Made by a program: the position numbers and the translations under genes. The notes beneath the pieces are model-generated. The model ran no database searches, was not told the DNA's origin, and saw only the letters and a list, made by a program, of their open reading frames with translations. A stretch of 64,000 bases of DNA from Leadbetterella sp964489955 (GTDB taxonomy: Bacteria > Bacteroidota > Bacteroidia > Cytophagales > Spirosomataceae): NCBI GenBank assembly GCA_964489955.1, contig CAZBAV010000009.1, positions 1-64,000 of the forward strand, read 5' to 3'. Below, one piece after another: positions 9,843 through 18,656 of this stretch; the stretch's first letter is position 1, and each line of letters opens with the position of its first letter.

Positions 9843-10901
9843 ATGACAAGTAAAATTATTGGTGTAGGACATTATACCGCTCCACAAGTTATTGCTAATT
9901 CGTTCTTCGAAAACCATCATTTTGTAGATAAAAGTGGCAATGACCTGAATCAAAGCAGTGCAACTATTGCCAACAAGCTGAAAGAAATTACGGGAATTGA
10001 AGAAAGAAGGTATGCCGAAAGTGGGCAGGTAGCCTCTGACCTTGGTTTTCTGGCAGCAAAGGCTGCCATAGAAAATGCAGGAATAGATCAAGAAACTTTA
10101 GACTACATCATATTTGCCCATAATTTTGGGGATGTTGCTTCTAATGCCACACAAGGAGACACCGTCCCTAGTCTTGCTTCCAGAGCCAAACATCTTTTAA
10201 AGATAGAGAATAATTTCTGTGTAGCTTATGATGTATTATTTGGATGCCCAGGCTGGCTGGAAGGCTTAATACAGGCTCATGCCTTCATTAAATCAGGAAT
10301 GGCCAAAAGGTGCCTTATCATAGGAGCAGAAACGCTTTCACGCGTGGTTGACATTCATGATAGAGACAGTATGATTTACGCTGATGGTGCCGGTGCTGTT
10401 ATACTGGAAATAAGCCAAGAGGATTCTGGCATAAAATCTCACTTATCGGGTTCATTTACCTTGAAAGAAAAAGATTATCTCTATTTTGGTCAATCCTATA
10501 AAAGTACCGTAGACTCGGATACCAAATATATCAAAATGAATGGAAGAAAAATTTATGAATTTGCCCTTTCAAACGTGCCTGAGGCTATGAAAAAATGCCT
10601 TGACAGCAGTGGCTATTCTATCCAACAGCTGTCTAAAATTATTATTCATCAGGCCAATGAAAAAATGGACGAAGCTATAGTAAACAGGTTTTTTCAACTA
10701 TATAACGCTCCTATTCCTGAAAACATAATGCCCATGGTCATCCAAAAATTTGGTAACAATAGTGTAGCAACTATTCCTACACTACTTTCTATGATTTTAA
10801 AGGGTGAATTGCCAAACCATTCCATAGGAGATGGGGACATTGTATTATTTGCTTCGGTAGGTGCAGGAATGAACATTAATGCTATTGTCTACAAGTTTTA
10901 A
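9843..10901 (+). CDS. 3-oxoacyl-ACP synthase III (FabH-like) family protein
   Basis: 352 residues with a thiolase-fold KAS III layout. The predicted catalytic triad is Cys135 in VLFGCPGWLEG, His269 in IIIHQAN and Asn305 in FGNNSVAT. GAGAVILE and the C-terminal GAGMN glycine motif are also present. FabH enzymes condense an acyl-CoA with malonyl-ACP to start fatty acid chains. Relatives of this divergent type also act in secondary lipid or pigment synthesis, so the exact substrate is open. The Cys context (GCPGW) differs from housekeeping FabH (AACAGF), which points to a specialised paralogue. It lies 252 bp after the interrupted desaturase and may act on the same lipids (inference). Confidence 0.8.
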   Translation: MTSKIIGVGHYTAPQVIANSFFENHHFVDKSGNDLNQSSATIANKLKEITGIEERRYAESGQVASDLGFLAAKAAIENAGIDQETLDYIIFAHNFGDVASNATQGDTVPSLASRAKHLLKIENNFCVAYDVLFGCPGWLEGLIQAHAFIKSGMAKRCLIIGAETLSRVVDIHDRDSMIYADGAGAVILEISQEDSGIKSHLSGSFTLKEKDYLYFGQSYKSTVDSDTKYIKMNGRKIYEFALSNVPEAMKKCLDSSGYSIQQLSKIIIHQANEKMDEAIVNRFFQLYNAPIPENIMPMVIQKFGNNSVATIPTLLSMILKGELPNHSIGDGDIVLFASVGAGMNINAIVYKF

Positions 10902-10912
10902 AGTAACTTCAT

Positions 10913-10933
10913 AAAACGCTAAACAGCGGTTTT
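10913..10933 (+). terminator. Weak hairpin after the FabH-like gene
   Basis: AAAACGCT and AGCGGTTTT pair around a 4-nt loop with one bulged G, just after the stop codon at 10901. The T-run is short and part of the stem, so this is only a possible terminator. Confidence 0.35.
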
Positions 10934-11102
10934 AACTCGTATTCTTGCTACTGCCAAATAAAGCCCTCTACTATGCATTATTTGAGATTGTTTTAACGGA
11001 TTGATTGACGACCCACATACTGAGATTTTTTTGTAGTTTAATAATCAGGATATAAACAAGTACTTTCGCCTTGGTAGAAGCCAAAATTTAGCAAAGTTGT
11101 TT

Positions 11103-11582
11103 CTAAGCCTCCTTTTGGGAGGTGTATATTTTATCCACTGCTATGAAAGAAAATATCAGTCCCAAAAGTAATACAGCAGAACGTACCCAATTCATCACGC
11201 TCCATTCCGTAGATAATCTCTTGAGCGTTTCTACATCAGGCATAGAATCAGAAAACATGAGGTCTGTTCTTGGGTGAAAATAAGTAAACGCCATTATATC
11301 GGCAGAAATAGAACAAAGCAAACTAATCCCCAGGAGTAACCTTACCTTCTTTGGATTTTTCCAAAATAGAACTAGCGATACCAGAGTTAAAAATTGTGAA
11401 AGAGGCGAGAAAATCTTAAAAAAATCACCTGGATTTACAGACTTAAAATACGCTTTGCCGGCTACTATTGAATTAGGGATATCGCTGTCTGTAGCAACGG
11501 CAATAACTATGGAGTTGAAAATGTTTGAAAACAAAACACCACTTGCCACCGCAACTGATGTAAGAAGTATTACTTTTTTCAT
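11103..11582 (-). CDS. DUF1772-like four-helix membrane protein
   Basis: 159 residues with four hydrophobic segments (about 5-28, 60-77, 82-100 and 130-150). A charged loop between the third and fourth carries YFHPRTDLMF and then W-x2-MNWVRS. That loop pattern and size resemble the DUF1772 (anthrone-oxygenase-like) family, but I assign it only by general resemblance. No enzymatic function can be claimed. It is transcribed towards the FabH-like gene and has no operon partner on its strand. Confidence 0.55.
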   Translation of the reverse strand: MKKVILLTSVAVASGVLFSNIFNSIVIAVATDSDIPNSIVAGKAYFKSVNPGDFFKIFSPLSQFLTLVSLVLFWKNPKKVRLLLGISLLCSISADIMAFTYFHPRTDLMFSDSMPDVETLKRLSTEWSVMNWVRSAVLLLGLIFSFIAVDKIYTSQKEA

Positions 11583-12363
11583 TTTTAGTATATTAAATTT
11601 TCACTTTTAAGGAGCAATCATAAATTCAAGGTTACCTTTCAATTTCTTCGTCCATCTTCTTAATTGCCACTCAGCTATAAACAAACTCCCATAAATTCTG
11701 ACTTTCAAAATCTAATTCTTGTTTGAAGATACTATAACCAGAAAATAATCTATATCAGAACCACATAAACTGTCCCAGAAAAAAATAAAATGAGAAAACT
11801 CTCTTATAAAATATACTCATGCAAAAAAAATCTTATCTGATTCAACTAAAAACCGACAATGATTTCAATTTTAAAAAGAAAAAAGAACCCAACTCAAAAC
11901 GAATCAGGCCTTTCCTGTTACTAAATCCACACAACTTATGGTAAAGTTAATAAAAAACTGATATTAAATAGATTATCTTATCATTTTAGTCAAAAAAACT
12001 TATTGAGGAATTCGAGTAAGGGTTGGCAGCAGGATATTTAATAACTACACTAATAAACTCAGCCTAAATGACCACATTTTACCTTTTTAAAAAAGTTCAG
12101 TTGTCCGAAACATTAACCTACTTTCCTATTCTTTTTTTAGAAAACCATTCAAACTACCTCTGAACAAAGCACCATCTCCATCTATGCGATATCCTTGGAA
12201 ATCAGGGCAGTTATGATCTGTCATAGCGAGCCACTAGTTAAACAAGTTAACAGACAGATAATGACCATTTCATAAGTCGTTTCCCGCAATTTTCAAAACT
12301 ATTCTAATTGGATTTTAATGCCAAATACCTCACTATCAAGGCAACGTCTCTGTCATAAAGCGG
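11583..12363. other. Long intergenic region, possibly with gene remnants
   Basis: About 780 bp without a convincing gene. On the minus strand near 11610-11710 a ~33-codon stretch reads protein-like (VRIYGSLFIAEWQLRRW then KKLKGN) and ends in TAA, but has an in-frame stop just upstream and no start. It may be the tail of a decayed gene. The rest is AT-rich and featureless to inspection. Confidence 0.4.
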
Positions 12364-12371
12364 TATATTTG
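12364..12371 (+). promoter_or_regulatory. Bacteroidota -7 box (TATATTTG)
   Basis: TATATTTG is an exact match to TAnnTTTG and lies 24 bp upstream of the GTG at 12395, so the transcript would start shortly before that codon. No good -33 TTTG is seen at the expected distance. Confidence 0.5.
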
Positions 12372-12394
12372 CAGCTTACTGTTTTAGTGGATAC

Positions 12395-13207
12395 GTGGAG
12401 AGATACATTATCAAAATTCTATTTTTATTAGTTTTCTTACCTTTCAAAAACTTTGGACAATCGGAAAAAGTCATTTACCCACATACTGTATTTTGGCATA
12501 AAACAGAAGCCAATACGATGATAAACGACAAGTTTGGGTATGGTATCGATTGGGTTCTGAGAACCAAAAATGAGATGAATGAAGGTTCTATGTTTAATTC
12601 CCTATTGCGGAACAGTTTTAGACCATGGATTACTTACCAGACCTCTCCCCTTTCACGTCTTTCTGTTTCGCCCATTGGACACATGTACACCCAAGACTAT
12701 GTTGGAAAACCTGAAGATTACAACCGCCTCCCCTATCAAGAGTGGCGAAGTACTATTCAGTTTTTACACCACTCAAAGACCCCAAATGGTAAGTGGATGC
12801 ACACTTGGCGGTATAGATACGAACTTAGGTGGCAGGAAAATCCTTCGCTAGACAATTACCGCTTTTTTACCCGGTTCAGGCTTAGATACAGGATAAGATA
12901 TGTTATTAACTCAAACGACTTCTACGAAAACAATACCATCTATGCCGCTGTTTCGAACGAAATAGGTTTAAATATGGGCAAAAATGTGGTACTAAATACC
13001 TTTAACCAAAACCGCCTATATGTGGGCTTAGGCTATCGTTTTCTTAACGCAGCTCGTGTGGAATTGCGGTATCTAAACCGCTTAAGAACCCGAGGAGCTA
13101 CAGGTTATGAGTTTGATCATGACAAAGGCATAATGTTAGGCATATATATCGACGACTGGAAAGCTCTGGGTAAAGAGAAGCAGCAAAACGTTAGATTCTC
13201 TGATTAA
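12395..13207 (+). CDS. DUF2490 family outer-membrane protein
   Basis: 270 residues. The start is GTG at 12395, chosen because it leads straight into a signal peptide (IIKILFLLVFLPFKNFGQ) and follows the -7 box at 12364. No ATG lies between them. The mature part alternates aromatic and polar residues in beta-strand fashion (for example WRYRYELRWQ, FRLRYRIRY, LYVGLGYRF and RVELRYLNRL), typical of DUF2490 beta-barrel proteins. The molecular role of the family is not established. It stands alone, with no operon partner. Confidence 0.75.
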   Translation: MERYIIKILFLLVFLPFKNFGQSEKVIYPHTVFWHKTEANTMINDKFGYGIDWVLRTKNEMNEGSMFNSLLRNSFRPWITYQTSPLSRLSVSPIGHMYTQDYVGKPEDYNRLPYQEWRSTIQFLHHSKTPNGKWMHTWRYRYELRWQENPSLDNYRFFTRFRLRYRIRYVINSNDFYENNTIYAAVSNEIGLNMGKNVVLNTFNQNRLYVGLGYRFLNAARVELRYLNRLRTRGATGYEFDHDKGIMLGIYIDDWKALGKEKQQNVRFSD

Positions 13208-13450
13208 GACATTGGACATTTCCATTAACCTGATAATAGTAATGCTTCAACAAGGTAACGCCAGGCAGTTAAAATTAGAAGTATTGCATTTTTCTACTTC
13301 CAGGTCGTAGGACTATTAAAAAAGAGCAGAACCGCAATCTGCTTCGACAAAAAAAGGTTTTGGAGTGAAGTGCTAATTAGGGAGCATACATTTTTACTCC
13401 TTACTGAACAAAAAATTGACTATTGGATATGTTATAACAAAGTTGTAGAG

Positions 13451-14254
13451 ATGAATATTAAAAACAATGCAGTTTGGTTCTGGATTTCTTTGGCTCTATT
13501 GCCCATAACTCTCTTTTTAATTTTTAGAGAACTTAACTCCTCAAAAAAGCCTGAACCGAGGATAGAAAACATAGAAACAGAAAATGTTGGAGATAGCACC
13601 CATTTGGAATATTACAAACTGGTTGAAGCCATAAATCTCCGCATTGCTGGAAAAGAAAAGGCGTCTCTACAGATATTGAAAGAACTTAGCAAATCAGAAA
13701 ACAAAGATATCAGAAAAGCTTCTGTTCGAGAATTGGATAAATCCAAAATTGTCCAGATTAAAGAAATTGCTTCTAAACATTCTGAACCAGAAATTGAACA
13801 GACTGAGGAACCTAAGCCAAAACATAATCTGAGAGAGCTAGAGTTTACTCCAAAAAACATAGAGACGCTAAAAACTACACAGACCTTTTTAAACCTTGTA
13901 AGTAGCAAAGGCAAAAAGTTTGAGTACCTGGGAGATATAGAAGAGGAAAAAGCCAATGGCTACGGAATTGGGATATATGAGTCTGGAAGCATTTATAAAG
14001 GTCACTGGAAAGACAATCTTAGACATGGACAAGGCATATTTACCTGGAGAGATGGAGAAAGTTATAATGGTGGATATATTTCTGACCTCAGACATGGAGA
14101 GGGTACCTACATTTGGAAAAATGGCGAAAAGTATATTGGCGGCTGGAAAGAAGATAAACGCCATGGAAATGGGAGAGTCTACAAGAAAAACGGGAAAGTA
14201 AAAAGCTCAGGAACATGGGCAAATGATAAGCTAGTAGAATCTATTAAAAACTAA
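13451..14254 (+). CDS. Membrane-anchored MORN-repeat protein
   Basis: I chose the ATG at 13451 over an upstream GTG (13370) because it directly precedes a membrane anchor (about residues 9-26, WFWISLALLPITLFLIF). That gives 267 residues. A charged linker (about 30-160) precedes at least three MORN repeats of 23 residues near the C-terminus, each with (Y)xGxWKDxxRHGxGxxxWxxGxxY. MORN repeats mediate protein or membrane contacts. In bacteria their partners are mostly unknown. There is no enzyme domain. It is probably monocistronic. Confidence 0.75.
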   Translation: MNIKNNAVWFWISLALLPITLFLIFRELNSSKKPEPRIENIETENVGDSTHLEYYKLVEAINLRIAGKEKASLQILKELSKSENKDIRKASVRELDKSKIVQIKEIASKHSEPEIEQTEEPKPKHNLRELEFTPKNIETLKTTQTFLNLVSSKGKKFEYLGDIEEEKANGYGIGIYESGSIYKGHWKDNLRHGQGIFTWRDGESYNGGYISDLRHGEGTYIWKNGEKYIGGWKEDKRHGNGRVYKKNGKVKSSGTWANDKLVESIKN

Positions 14255-14488
14255 AAAGTGTACTTGTATATTGGTAGATGGATAGATTAATCAGTTTGTT
14301 ATTCCTATAAAACTGAGATAATTTTTATTGAAAAAAACTAAGGCCAAGTAAAATATTTAAAGTCAATTATATAAATCTGATTCCGCAAGATCAACGAACT
14401 TTCTTTAAAACAGAATAATAGAAATAACCCCCTAATTGTATTATCTTTATGATATTCTATAAGTTTCTAAGAAATCGGTTCTCCTTTT

Positions 14489-17400
14489 ATGAGGTTTTTA
14501 TTTAAACTCATCAGCCTTATTCTATGCCTTATTCCTGAAATCCAAGCTCAAGACGTTAAGTTCAGGAAACTTGATATGCGAAATGGTCTATCCTTTAACT
14601 CTGTCATGTGCATTACGGAAGACTCATTTGGCCAACTATGGGTTGGGACTAGAGAAGGCCTAAACAGATTTGATGGATATAATTTTGAGATCTTCCGACA
14701 TAGACCCAACAACTCGGCCGATTTATCTAATAATCATATAAATGTCATTTTTGAGGACTCAGAAAAAAAACTTTGGGTTGGGACTGCTAATGGGCTCAAC
14801 CTCCTGGACAGGCAATCCAACACCTTTGAGATATGGCGTAATGACGGAAGTACTAGAGGAATTTCAAATGGCTACGTAAAATCCATTGTGGAAAGTGCGG
14901 AAGGAAAAATATGGATTGGAACATCTAAAGGCATTTCGGTTTTAGATAAAAAGACTAACGTTATAACCAAAGTTTACATTGGAGACATACATACAGACAA
15001 TGTTATTTCTCTTTTCAAAGATCATGAAAATCGAATTTGGGCAGGAACAAAGGGAGGGCTATTTGTTTGGTCAGGAGATCGTTTTAAAAGAATATATTTA
15101 GACCCGCTCTTTGAGCAGCGTTCATCTATTTTTGAAATTAGAGATATAAAGCAGGACTCCAATGGAATAATGTACATAGCTACAGAAGAACATGGAGTGT
15201 ATAGATTTGCTTTCAAAGAAGGGCTTGCAAGTAACATTAAACAATGGACTACTAGTACCAGTGGTCTATTGGCAAACCAAACCCGAAGGCTTCTTATTGA
15301 TGACAACAAGATTTGGGTTGCCACATTAAGTGGTCTTTCAATTTTAGATATTAGCTCGGGTAAATCACAAAATATGCAATTCTCCATTTACAAGCCTCAG
15401 GGTATAAGTAGAGGGTCTGTTCATGATATTCATAAGGATAGTTTTGGAGGTTTCTGGGTGGCTACATACAGCGGAGGACTTAATTACTTTCATCCTCAAA
15501 ATAATCTCTTTGAACATCATGTACAAAGTTTAGGAGCAAACTTTGGGCTCAGTGAGAATGATGTAAACGGTTTTTTGGAGGATCAATCCGGAAGTGTTTG
15601 GATTTCTACAGGTAGAGGACTCAACCATTACAATACCTCTACAAATACTTATAAATATATCGGTAGTGATGAGAAAAACGGGCTTTCTCATAGGGTAATA
15701 AAAAGTATGGTGACTGATAAAGATGGGAACCTTTGGGTCGGAACCTACAATGGACTTAATCATTACAATCCCAAAACGGGAGATATTAAGCGATTTTATC
15801 ACCAAAGCAATACTAATTCACTCAATCAAAACCAGGTACATGCATTGTATTATGACAGTGATAGTAACCTTTGGATTGGAACCAATGTGGGAGAATTTCA
15901 AATTTATAATACAAAAACTGGGGTTTTTACCGATGTCCCGGGCGTAGGAAATATCATCAGTTATATCTACGAAGATAAGAAAGGAAAACTGTGGGTAGGG
16001 ACTAGAGGAGGTTTGAAGTGTTTGGATAGAAAAACAAAAAAAACTATAGATATTTCTAATTTACTCAAAGGGTATGAAGGCGAGCTTTTATATGTAAATT
16101 GGATTATGGAAGATTCCGAAGATAGGTTATGGATTGGTACACAAAGCTCCGGTCTTTTTCATATCAAGGATGATAAGCTATTTTGGTTTGGACATGGTAA
16201 AGGTCTGTCAAGTAATACAATCAATGCTATTCTTGAAGATGATTTTAAAAACTTGTGGCTTACCACCAATTCCGGAATCTCAAAAATAGAATACTGGCTG
16301 GATAAAAAGGGAACCCCAAGTATTAAAGCTACAGATTTTACGGAGATTCACGGTTTACAAGGTCCACAATTCAATCCCGGGAGTGCCTTAAAAACCAAGA
16401 GCGGAAAAATGTACTTCGGCGGAATAAATGGATTTAATGTTTTTAAACCTTCTGAAATAAACAAAATAGTATATTTCCCAAAAGTAAACTTTAACAAAAT
16501 CTCTATTACATCAAAAGATGACGACAATGATGTAAAAGTTAAAGTTAAAGACTCAGCTCTAATTTTAAAATATTCACAGAGGAATGTCTCTATTGTTTAT
16601 TCAAGTGTGAACTTTGTAAATTCTCAAGGAATATATTACAGATACACTCTTAATACTCTAAGATCTAGCTGGATAGATGCAGGAAAGCAGCGAAATCTCA
16701 ACCTTACCTATTTACCTGTAGGTACCCATGAGCTAAAAGTACAAGCCACAACACAGCCCGGAGTGTGGGGTGACGAGTTTTCTAAACTGACTATAAAGGT
16801 TCTGCCACCTTGGTGGATGACTCCTCTTGCATATATCACTTATGCTGTTTTGCTTTCCTTAGGAATTTACTATTTTGTAAGATTGGTTCAGAAAAGGTCT
16901 CAATTAAAGAGTAAAAAACTGATATCAGAAGCATTACGAGAAAGGGAACAACGAATGATAAATTCAAAATTAGAGTTTTTTACAGACATTTCCCATGAGC
17001 TAAGAACACCCCTAACATTAATACTCACTCCTCTAGAAAAACTAATAGACGAGCCCGGATTACCAAGCAAAGTAAGTTCCCAACTCACCTTAATAGAGAG
17101 AAATGGAAAAAAAATGATGGAAATGGTAGACGAAGCTCTGAGTATAAGGAAGTTTGAAGATGGCTTTTTTAGACCATCTGAAAACGACCTGGTTGCTTTT
17201 CTTAATGAGATGTTTTTATCTTTCAAACCTTTGGCAGAGGCCAAAAGAATAAGTTTTCTATTTAACAGTGACTACAAAGAGTTAAAGGTGATGTTTGACC
17301 CTAAAAAGTTAGATATGGCCATTCAGAATCTACTTTCCAATGCCTTTAAATTTACACCAACGGACGGAAAAATTGGAATATATCTCTCTACAGTATCCGT

Positions 17401-18472
17401 AAACCAAAAAGAAACCATACAAATAGTGGTGGAAAATACGGGATCAGAAATTTCAGAAGAGATTTTAGATAATATGTTCAAGCGTTTTTTCACTTCGGAG
17501 CAATCCCAAAACCCGAAAGGAACGGGAATCGGGCTTGATGTTTCCTTGCGGATGATAAAATTACATGGAGGAGAATTGAGTACAAAAAGTAATAAATCCG
17601 GAAAAGATTATTTGACACAATTTATAGCCTTAATTCCTCTCAAAAACTCTGAATATACTCAGGAAGAGACTATTTATGAGGAAAATGTTTTAGAAGAAAG
17701 AAACCAAATTCTATCAAGGAAAGAGAATGTTCCCACACTGTTGCTTGCAGAAGATAACAGAGAAATAAGAGACCTGGTAAAAAGTATTCTAAGTAACTTT
17801 TATGATATTGTAGAGGCCGAAAACGGAGAATTAGCCTGGATAAAAGCTCAGGAAATTACACCTGATCTCATTATAAGTGATATCATGATGCCCGTGATGG
17901 ACGGAATTGAGCTCTGCAAAAAAATAAAAACCGATCCGAGAACTAGTCATATTCCAGTAGTTTTACTCACGGCTCGGTCTACCAGCTCTTTTAAATACGA
18001 AGGCTACGAAACCGGAGCTGATGCATATATTACCAAACCATTCAGCTCTAAATATCTTACATTGCGAATCAATAATTTAATTCAACAAAGAGAAAAAATA
18101 AAAAGCCATTTACAGAAGGAAAACTACTTAAATCCAGGAACAGTAATAGTAAATACGCTGGATGATAATATCCTACGAAATGCTAAAAAGTATGTAGAAG
18201 ACAATATACAAAATAGCAGTTTTACTATAGAGCAGCTTTGTAGAGAAGTAGGTTTAAGCAGAATGCATTTTCATAGAAAAATGAAATCATTAGTTGGCAT
18301 ATCTCCCGCTGAGTTCGTTCGAAATATTCGATTAAACAGAGCTGCCGTCATTTTAAAACAAAACAATATTAGCATTAAAGAGACCATGGCTTTAGTTGGT
18401 TTTGAAAATGCCGATCATTTTAGAAAATGTTTTAAGGATTTATTCGGCGTGTTACCATCCGAGTACAAGTAA
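14489..18472 (+). CDS. Hybrid two-component system regulator (HTCS) of the polysaccharide utilisation locus
   Basis: 1327 residues. After a signal peptide (ends near IQAQ) come about 14 two-component propeller repeats (LWVGTxxGLNxxD, ~25-650), a Y_Y_Y domain (~690-770) and one transmembrane segment (~776-797). The cytoplasmic part has a HisKA domain with His836 in DISHELRTPL, a HATPase domain with N-box LLSNAFKF and GTGIGLDVS, a receiver with Asp1131 in SDIMMPVMDG, and an AraC-type helix-turn-helix pair (~1225-1327, ending FGVLPSEYK). All key residues are present. HTCS proteins bind an oligosaccharide in the periplasm and activate the adjacent PUL. It lies 184 bp upstream of susC and probably controls it through the TTGTTAC repeats at 18524-18552. 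Confidence 0.95.
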   Translation: MRFLFKLISLILCLIPEIQAQDVKFRKLDMRNGLSFNSVMCITEDSFGQLWVGTREGLNRFDGYNFEIFRHRPNNSADLSNNHINVIFEDSEKKLWVGTANGLNLLDRQSNTFEIWRNDGSTRGISNGYVKSIVESAEGKIWIGTSKGISVLDKKTNVITKVYIGDIHTDNVISLFKDHENRIWAGTKGGLFVWSGDRFKRIYLDPLFEQRSSIFEIRDIKQDSNGIMYIATEEHGVYRFAFKEGLASNIKQWTTSTSGLLANQTRRLLIDDNKIWVATLSGLSILDISSGKSQNMQFSIYKPQGISRGSVHDIHKDSFGGFWVATYSGGLNYFHPQNNLFEHHVQSLGANFGLSENDVNGFLEDQSGSVWISTGRGLNHYNTSTNTYKYIGSDEKNGLSHRVIKSMVTDKDGNLWVGTYNGLNHYNPKTGDIKRFYHQSNTNSLNQNQVHALYYDSDSNLWIGTNVGEFQIYNTKTGVFTDVPGVGNIISYIYEDKKGKLWVGTRGGLKCLDRKTKKTIDISNLLKGYEGELLYVNWIMEDSEDRLWIGTQSSGLFHIKDDKLFWFGHGKGLSSNTINAILEDDFKNLWLTTNSGISKIEYWLDKKGTPSIKATDFTEIHGLQGPQFNPGSALKTKSGKMYFGGINGFNVFKPSEINKIVYFPKVNFNKISITSKDDDNDVKVKVKDSALILKYSQRNVSIVYSSVNFVNSQGIYYRYTLNTLRSSWIDAGKQRNLNLTYLPVGTHELKVQATTQPGVWGDEFSKLTIKVLPPWWMTPLAYITYAVLLSLGIYYFVRLVQKRSQLKSKKLISEALREREQRMINSKLEFFTDISHELRTPLTLILTPLEKLIDEPGLPSKVSSQLTLIERNGKKMMEMVDEALSIRKFEDGFFRPSENDLVAFLNEMFLSFKPLAEAKRISFLFNSDYKELKVMFDPKKLDMAIQNLLSNAFKFTPTDGKIGIYLSTVSVNQKETIQIVVENTGSEISEEILDNMFKRFFTSEQSQNPKGTGIGLDVSLRMIKLHGGELSTKSNKSGKDYLTQFIALIPLKNSEYTQEETIYEENVLEERNQILSRKENVPTLLLAEDNREIRDLVKSILSNFYDIVEAENGELAWIKAQEITPDLIISDIMMPVMDGIELCKKIKTDPRTSHIPVVLLTARSTSSFKYEGYETGADAYITKPFSSKYLTLRINNLIQQREKIKSHLQKENYLNPGTVIVNTLDDNILRNAKKYVEDNIQNSSFTIEQLCREVGLSRMHFHRKMKSLVGISPAEFVRNIRLNRAAVILKQNNISIKETMALVGFENADHFRKCFKDLFGVLPSEYK

Positions 18473-18523
18473 AAGCAGTACAAATATCCTTATTCTAAGG
18501 CTTTTTAGTACTTTTTTACCCTC

Positions 18524-18552
18524 TTGTTACAAATACCCTGCTTCTTTGTTAC
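18524..18552 (+). promoter_or_regulatory. Candidate HTCS operator: two TTGTTAC repeats 22 bp apart
   Basis: TTGTTAC occurs at 18524-18530 and 18546-18552. The 22-bp period is two helical turns, suiting tandem AraC-type DNA-binding domains. The site ends 9 bp before the -33-like element of the susC promoter, the normal place for an activator. The link to the HTCS is inferred. Confidence 0.5.
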
Positions 18553-18560
18553 ATCATAGT

Positions 18561-18591
18561 TTTCAGCACTCAGCTCTCCCTAATAGATTTG
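18561..18591 (+). promoter_or_regulatory. Promoter of the susC operon (TTTC-N19-TAGATTTG)
   Basis: TAGATTTG (18584-18591) matches TAnnTTTG exactly. TTTC at 18561-18564 is one base off the -33 TTTG, with the standard 19-bp spacing. The transcript would start near 18598, leaving a ~60-nt leader before the susC ATG. Confidence 0.6.
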
Positions 18592-18656
18592 CTGAGAAGT
18601 TTTTTCATTGTTTTAAAAACTGATTTTATAATCAACCTTAAGTAAATTCTTTTAGT

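Noticed and set aside
11610..11710. Short protein-like frame on the minus strand
   Set aside because: It has an in-frame stop just upstream, no start and no family match; noted only as a possible remnant in the intergenic entry.
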